From NCBI GenBank assembly GCA_902787595.1, contig CADAHD010000100.1, positions 1-7,737 on the forward strand: a stretch of DNA of 7,737 nucleotides, in the 5' to 3' direction. Position numbers and translations under genes: made by a program. This document shows positions 6,524 through 7,737 of this stretch, in pieces (positions within the stretch are counted from its first letter, which is position 1; each line of letters starts with the position of its first letter). The notes beneath the pieces are model-generated. The model saw nothing but the letters and a program-made list of their open reading frames with translations. It made no database searches and had not been told where the DNA came from. This stretch comes from an uncultured Lachnospiraceae bacterium. GTDB lineage: Bacteria > Bacillota_A > Clostridia > Lachnospirales > Lachnospiraceae.

Positions 6524-7273
6524 TCATTCTTTTTCAAGTATCATCTTAAACAACCCTACCCGGTTATTGATCCCAAGCTTGCGATAAAGATTCAATATAT
6601 GCTTCTTAAGTGTACCTTCCGTAATGGTCATCATCTCACAGATAACGGTATTGCTCTTACCCTCCATAAGATGCTTAAGCACAGCTTCTTCCCGCCTAGT
6701 CAGTTCGTACTTTTCTGCTGCAGCGTGTACCGACAGTTTTTCAACAGAAGGATCATTACTCTTCTTCTGCTGGTACAGGCGGTATGCAAGATGATCTTTC
6801 AGCAGATCAAGGATAAATATATCATCATAAACAAAGTCATCTTTCCCGATCGTTCTGTAAAAAGTCACCACGCCTACGAATTCTTTTTTTCTTGCCAGCA
6901 CCATCTGCAGTGAGTAATGCCAGTTATTTGCTTTATATACATTCTTGTAATAATCTGTTTCAACTCTTTTGGCATCGCTTATTATATCCGTTTCGCGGTA
7001 GATCAGCGTCTTCCCGCCATACAGTATACCTCTGCTGTAATCCAGCTCGTCATATACCATGGACATATCTTCTTCGCAATTATATAAAATCGGCGATATG
7101 AGCTTTCTTTCCCCATCCGGAGATGCCAGATGAAAATCCGCGCTGTCATAATCGATCAGCATCTTCATCTGTTCAAGAAACTGCGCACGCATATCGTCGA
7201 TATCATCGACCGTATATATCTTATATATTATACTGTTTAGGAATATCCAGTCATTTGTTTCAAGAGTTCTCAT
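6524..7273 (-). CDS. LuxR-type transcriptional regulator with GAF-like sensor domain
   Basis: This 249-residue cytosolic regulator has an N-terminal region of about 165 residues with the alternating pattern of a GAF/PAS-like sensor (for example HYSLQMVLARKKEFVGVVTF, 119-138). A LuxR/FixJ-type DNA-binding domain follows at about 187-247: LTRREEAVLKHLMEGKSN (191-208) and then the recognition helix region TEGTLKKHILNLYRKLGI (218-235). There is no receiver domain with a phosphorylatable Asp, so a small-molecule signal is more likely than a histidine kinase, but the ligand is unknown. The ATG at 7271-7273 has GGGAG 8 bases upstream and no better start is near. Its 3' end overlaps the duplicated regulatory module, placing it as the probable local regulator of the downstream operon and perhaps of the P-II gene. 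Its own promoter is not evident; REP-like palindromes start 23 bases upstream of the start codon. Confidence 0.88.
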   Translation of the reverse strand: MRTLETNDWIFLNSIIYKIYTVDDIDDMRAQFLEQMKMLIDYDSADFHLASPDGERKLISPILYNCEEDMSMVYDELDYSRGILYGGKTLIYRETDIISDAKRVETDYYKNVYKANNWHYSLQMVLARKKEFVGVVTFYRTIGKDDFVYDDIFILDLLKDHLAYRLYQQKKSNDPSVEKLSVHAAAEKYELTRREEAVLKHLMEGKSNTVICEMMTITEGTLKKHILNLYRKLGINNRVGLFKMILEKE

Positions 7274-7295
7274 ACCTTATTCTCCCATCAAGCAA

Positions 7296-7326
7296 TGAGG
7301 ACACGGGGACGGTCCTTTTGTCCTCA
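7296..7326. repeat. REP-like palindrome, copy 1
   Basis: Perfect 8-bp outer arms TGAGGACA and TGTCCTCA enclose the core CGGGGACGGTCCTTT, which has a small internal GGAC/GTCC palindrome. It lies 23 bases upstream of the luxR start codon, so it is probably transcribed in the luxR leader or lies within its promoter region. The GAGGACACGGGGACGGT type is recognisable as a dispersed REP-like repeat of the kind often linked to RAYT transposases. No such transposase gene is visible here. Confidence 0.85.
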
Positions 7327-7337
7327 CTCATTCCTTA

Positions 7338-7370
7338 ATGAGGACACGGGGACGGTCCTTCTGTCTTCAT
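7338..7370. repeat. REP-like palindrome, copy 2
   Basis: This is a direct repeat of copy 1, about 42 bases further on, with the same core. The outer arms ATGAGGACA and TGTCTTCAT are 9 bp with one mismatch that is a G-U pair in one RNA strand. It forms the left end of the long inverted repeat that reaches 7657. Confidence 0.85.
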
Positions 7371-7623
7371 GTTATTATTGCGTATAAGCAGTCAGGCGTG
7401 AATCACGGACCGCCTATGGAGGAGCTTAGAGGCTCTTGAGACTGCTATATACACCAGAAATGCGAAGCCCGGATGGCTGAGCAAGGGAGATATGAGGAAT
7501 GGATTCCGAATATCGACCGGTTTCGGACTGTATCATAAAATCCGGGCAGGCTCATAGAGCCTCTTAGCGACGGAATCGAGCGTGTCCGTGATCATGCCAG
7601 ATGCGATACGCATTAAGGAAAGT

Positions 7624-7657
7624 GTGAGGACAGTAAGAACCGTCCCCGCGTCCTCAC
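7624..7657. repeat. REP-like palindrome, copy 3 (inverted)
   Basis: Outer arms GTGAGGAC and GTCCTCAC (8 bp, perfect) enclose a core that, on the minus strand, reads GCGGGGACGGTTCTTA. It is therefore inverted relative to copies 1 and 2. It closes the right end of the long inverted repeat and abuts the possible gene end at 7658. Confidence 0.85.
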
Positions 7658-7737
7658 TCAGGTAACCGGATCGTACTGGAATCTGGACAGATGCTCGAAG
7701 GGCAGGATCTGCCGGCCTCTGAAAAGACCGCAGCCGT
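7658..7737 (-). CDS. Possible C-terminal end of an unidentified gene (cut by window edge)
   Basis: One minus-strand frame is open from the window edge to a TGA at 7658-7660 and ends FEHLSRFQYDPVT. Its strand agrees with all the other genes, and it stops exactly where the REP palindrome ends, as expected for repeats lying just after a gene. The fragment is only 25 codons and a plus-strand frame is also open here, so coding status is uncertain. I recognise no family. Confidence 0.28.
   Translation of the reverse strand, partial: GCGLFRGRQILPFEHLSRFQYDPVT

Larger units (their letters stand above)
6380..6542 (-). repeat. Direct repeat copy B: dyad, promoter and terminator module before the operon
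   Basis: This is the partner of the block at 186-351, in the same orientation. The first 19 bases overlap the last codons and stop of the luxR gene. The 89 bases from 6542 to the -10 box align without gaps to copy A. Together the copies bracket the six-gene operon, so recombination between them would join luxR directly to the P-II gene through a single module. The copies are clearly diverged, so the duplication is not recent. Confidence 0.85.
7338..7657. repeat. Long imperfect inverted repeat bounded by REP palindromes (REPIN- or MITE-like)
   Basis: The left arm (7338 to about 7475) and the right arm (about 7540 to 7657) are similar when one is reverse-complemented. Matching blocks are the REP ends, GCGTAT, an ATCACGGAC block (7401-7410 against 7583-7592), an AGAGGCTCT block (7427-7435 against 7556-7564) and GCCCGGAT (7467-7474 against 7540-7547). 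The centre, near 7480-7540, is unmatched. Short open frames occur on both strands but none has a convincing start, binding site or recognisable product. This is the only stretch over 300 bases without a gene. It fits a non-autonomous, REP-bounded element or structured DNA. No target-site duplication could be assigned. Confidence 0.65.

Noticed and set aside
7409..7552. Short plus-strand open frames inside the inverted repeat, one of about 47 codons
   Set aside because: None has a ribosome binding site with a suitable start or resembles a known protein or a RAYT transposase. The inverted symmetry explains the sequence better.
1..7737. tRNA, rRNA genes or a CRISPR array
   Set aside because: No cloverleaf-like or ribosomal sequence was seen, and the only repeats are the REP palindromes and the two regulatory modules, which lack regular spacer structure.

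Overview
The window looks like chromosomal DNA from a Gram-positive anaerobe of the Clostridia, most likely a Lachnospiraceae-type gut or rumen bacterium. The reasons are the strong GGAGG ribosome binding sites, the sigma-A promoters with 17-base spacers, the moderate base composition, tightly overlapping genes and the protein families present. The taxonomy is inferred from these features; no marker gene is present. All supported genes lie on the minus strand, so transcription runs from high to low coordinates.

Layout in transcription order. Bases 7658-7737 may hold the last codons of an unidentified gene. Bases 7274-7657 hold no convincing gene. They contain three REP-like palindromes with a GGGGACGGT core, two direct and one inverted, and the inverted pair closes a long imperfect inverted repeat. 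Next is a LuxR-type regulator (6524-7273), followed by a compact region with a dyad, a sigma-A promoter and then an intrinsic terminator (6380-6542). A six-gene operon follows: circularly permuted ATP-grasp ligase, alpha-E protein, transglutaminase-like protein, zinc-dependent deacylase of the AstE/aspartoacylase (M14-like) family, a second member of that family without its catalytic residues, and an FUSC/ArAE membrane protein fused to a HAD-like domain. The first five genes overlap by 4 to 20 bases, and the sixth follows after about 20 bases. A second copy of the dyad-promoter-terminator region (186-351) comes next, and then the start of a P-II signalling protein gene (1-159, cut by the window edge).

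How it may work. The ATP-grasp, alpha-E and transglutaminase trio is a known conserved bacterial association. It has been proposed to form or process peptide-like amide bonds, but its product is unknown. Here it is joined by an apparently active deacylase, a predicted pseudoenzyme partner and a candidate exporter. This suggests synthesis, trimming and export of an amide-linked small molecule or peptide tag. The same cis-regulatory module precedes both this operon and the P-II gene, which suggests co-regulation with nitrogen status, perhaps by the adjacent LuxR protein. That link is inference.

The two regulatory modules are direct repeats that bracket the operon exactly. One of them carries what looks like the last codons of a luxR gene. 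The operon therefore sits as a cassette between luxR and the P-II gene.
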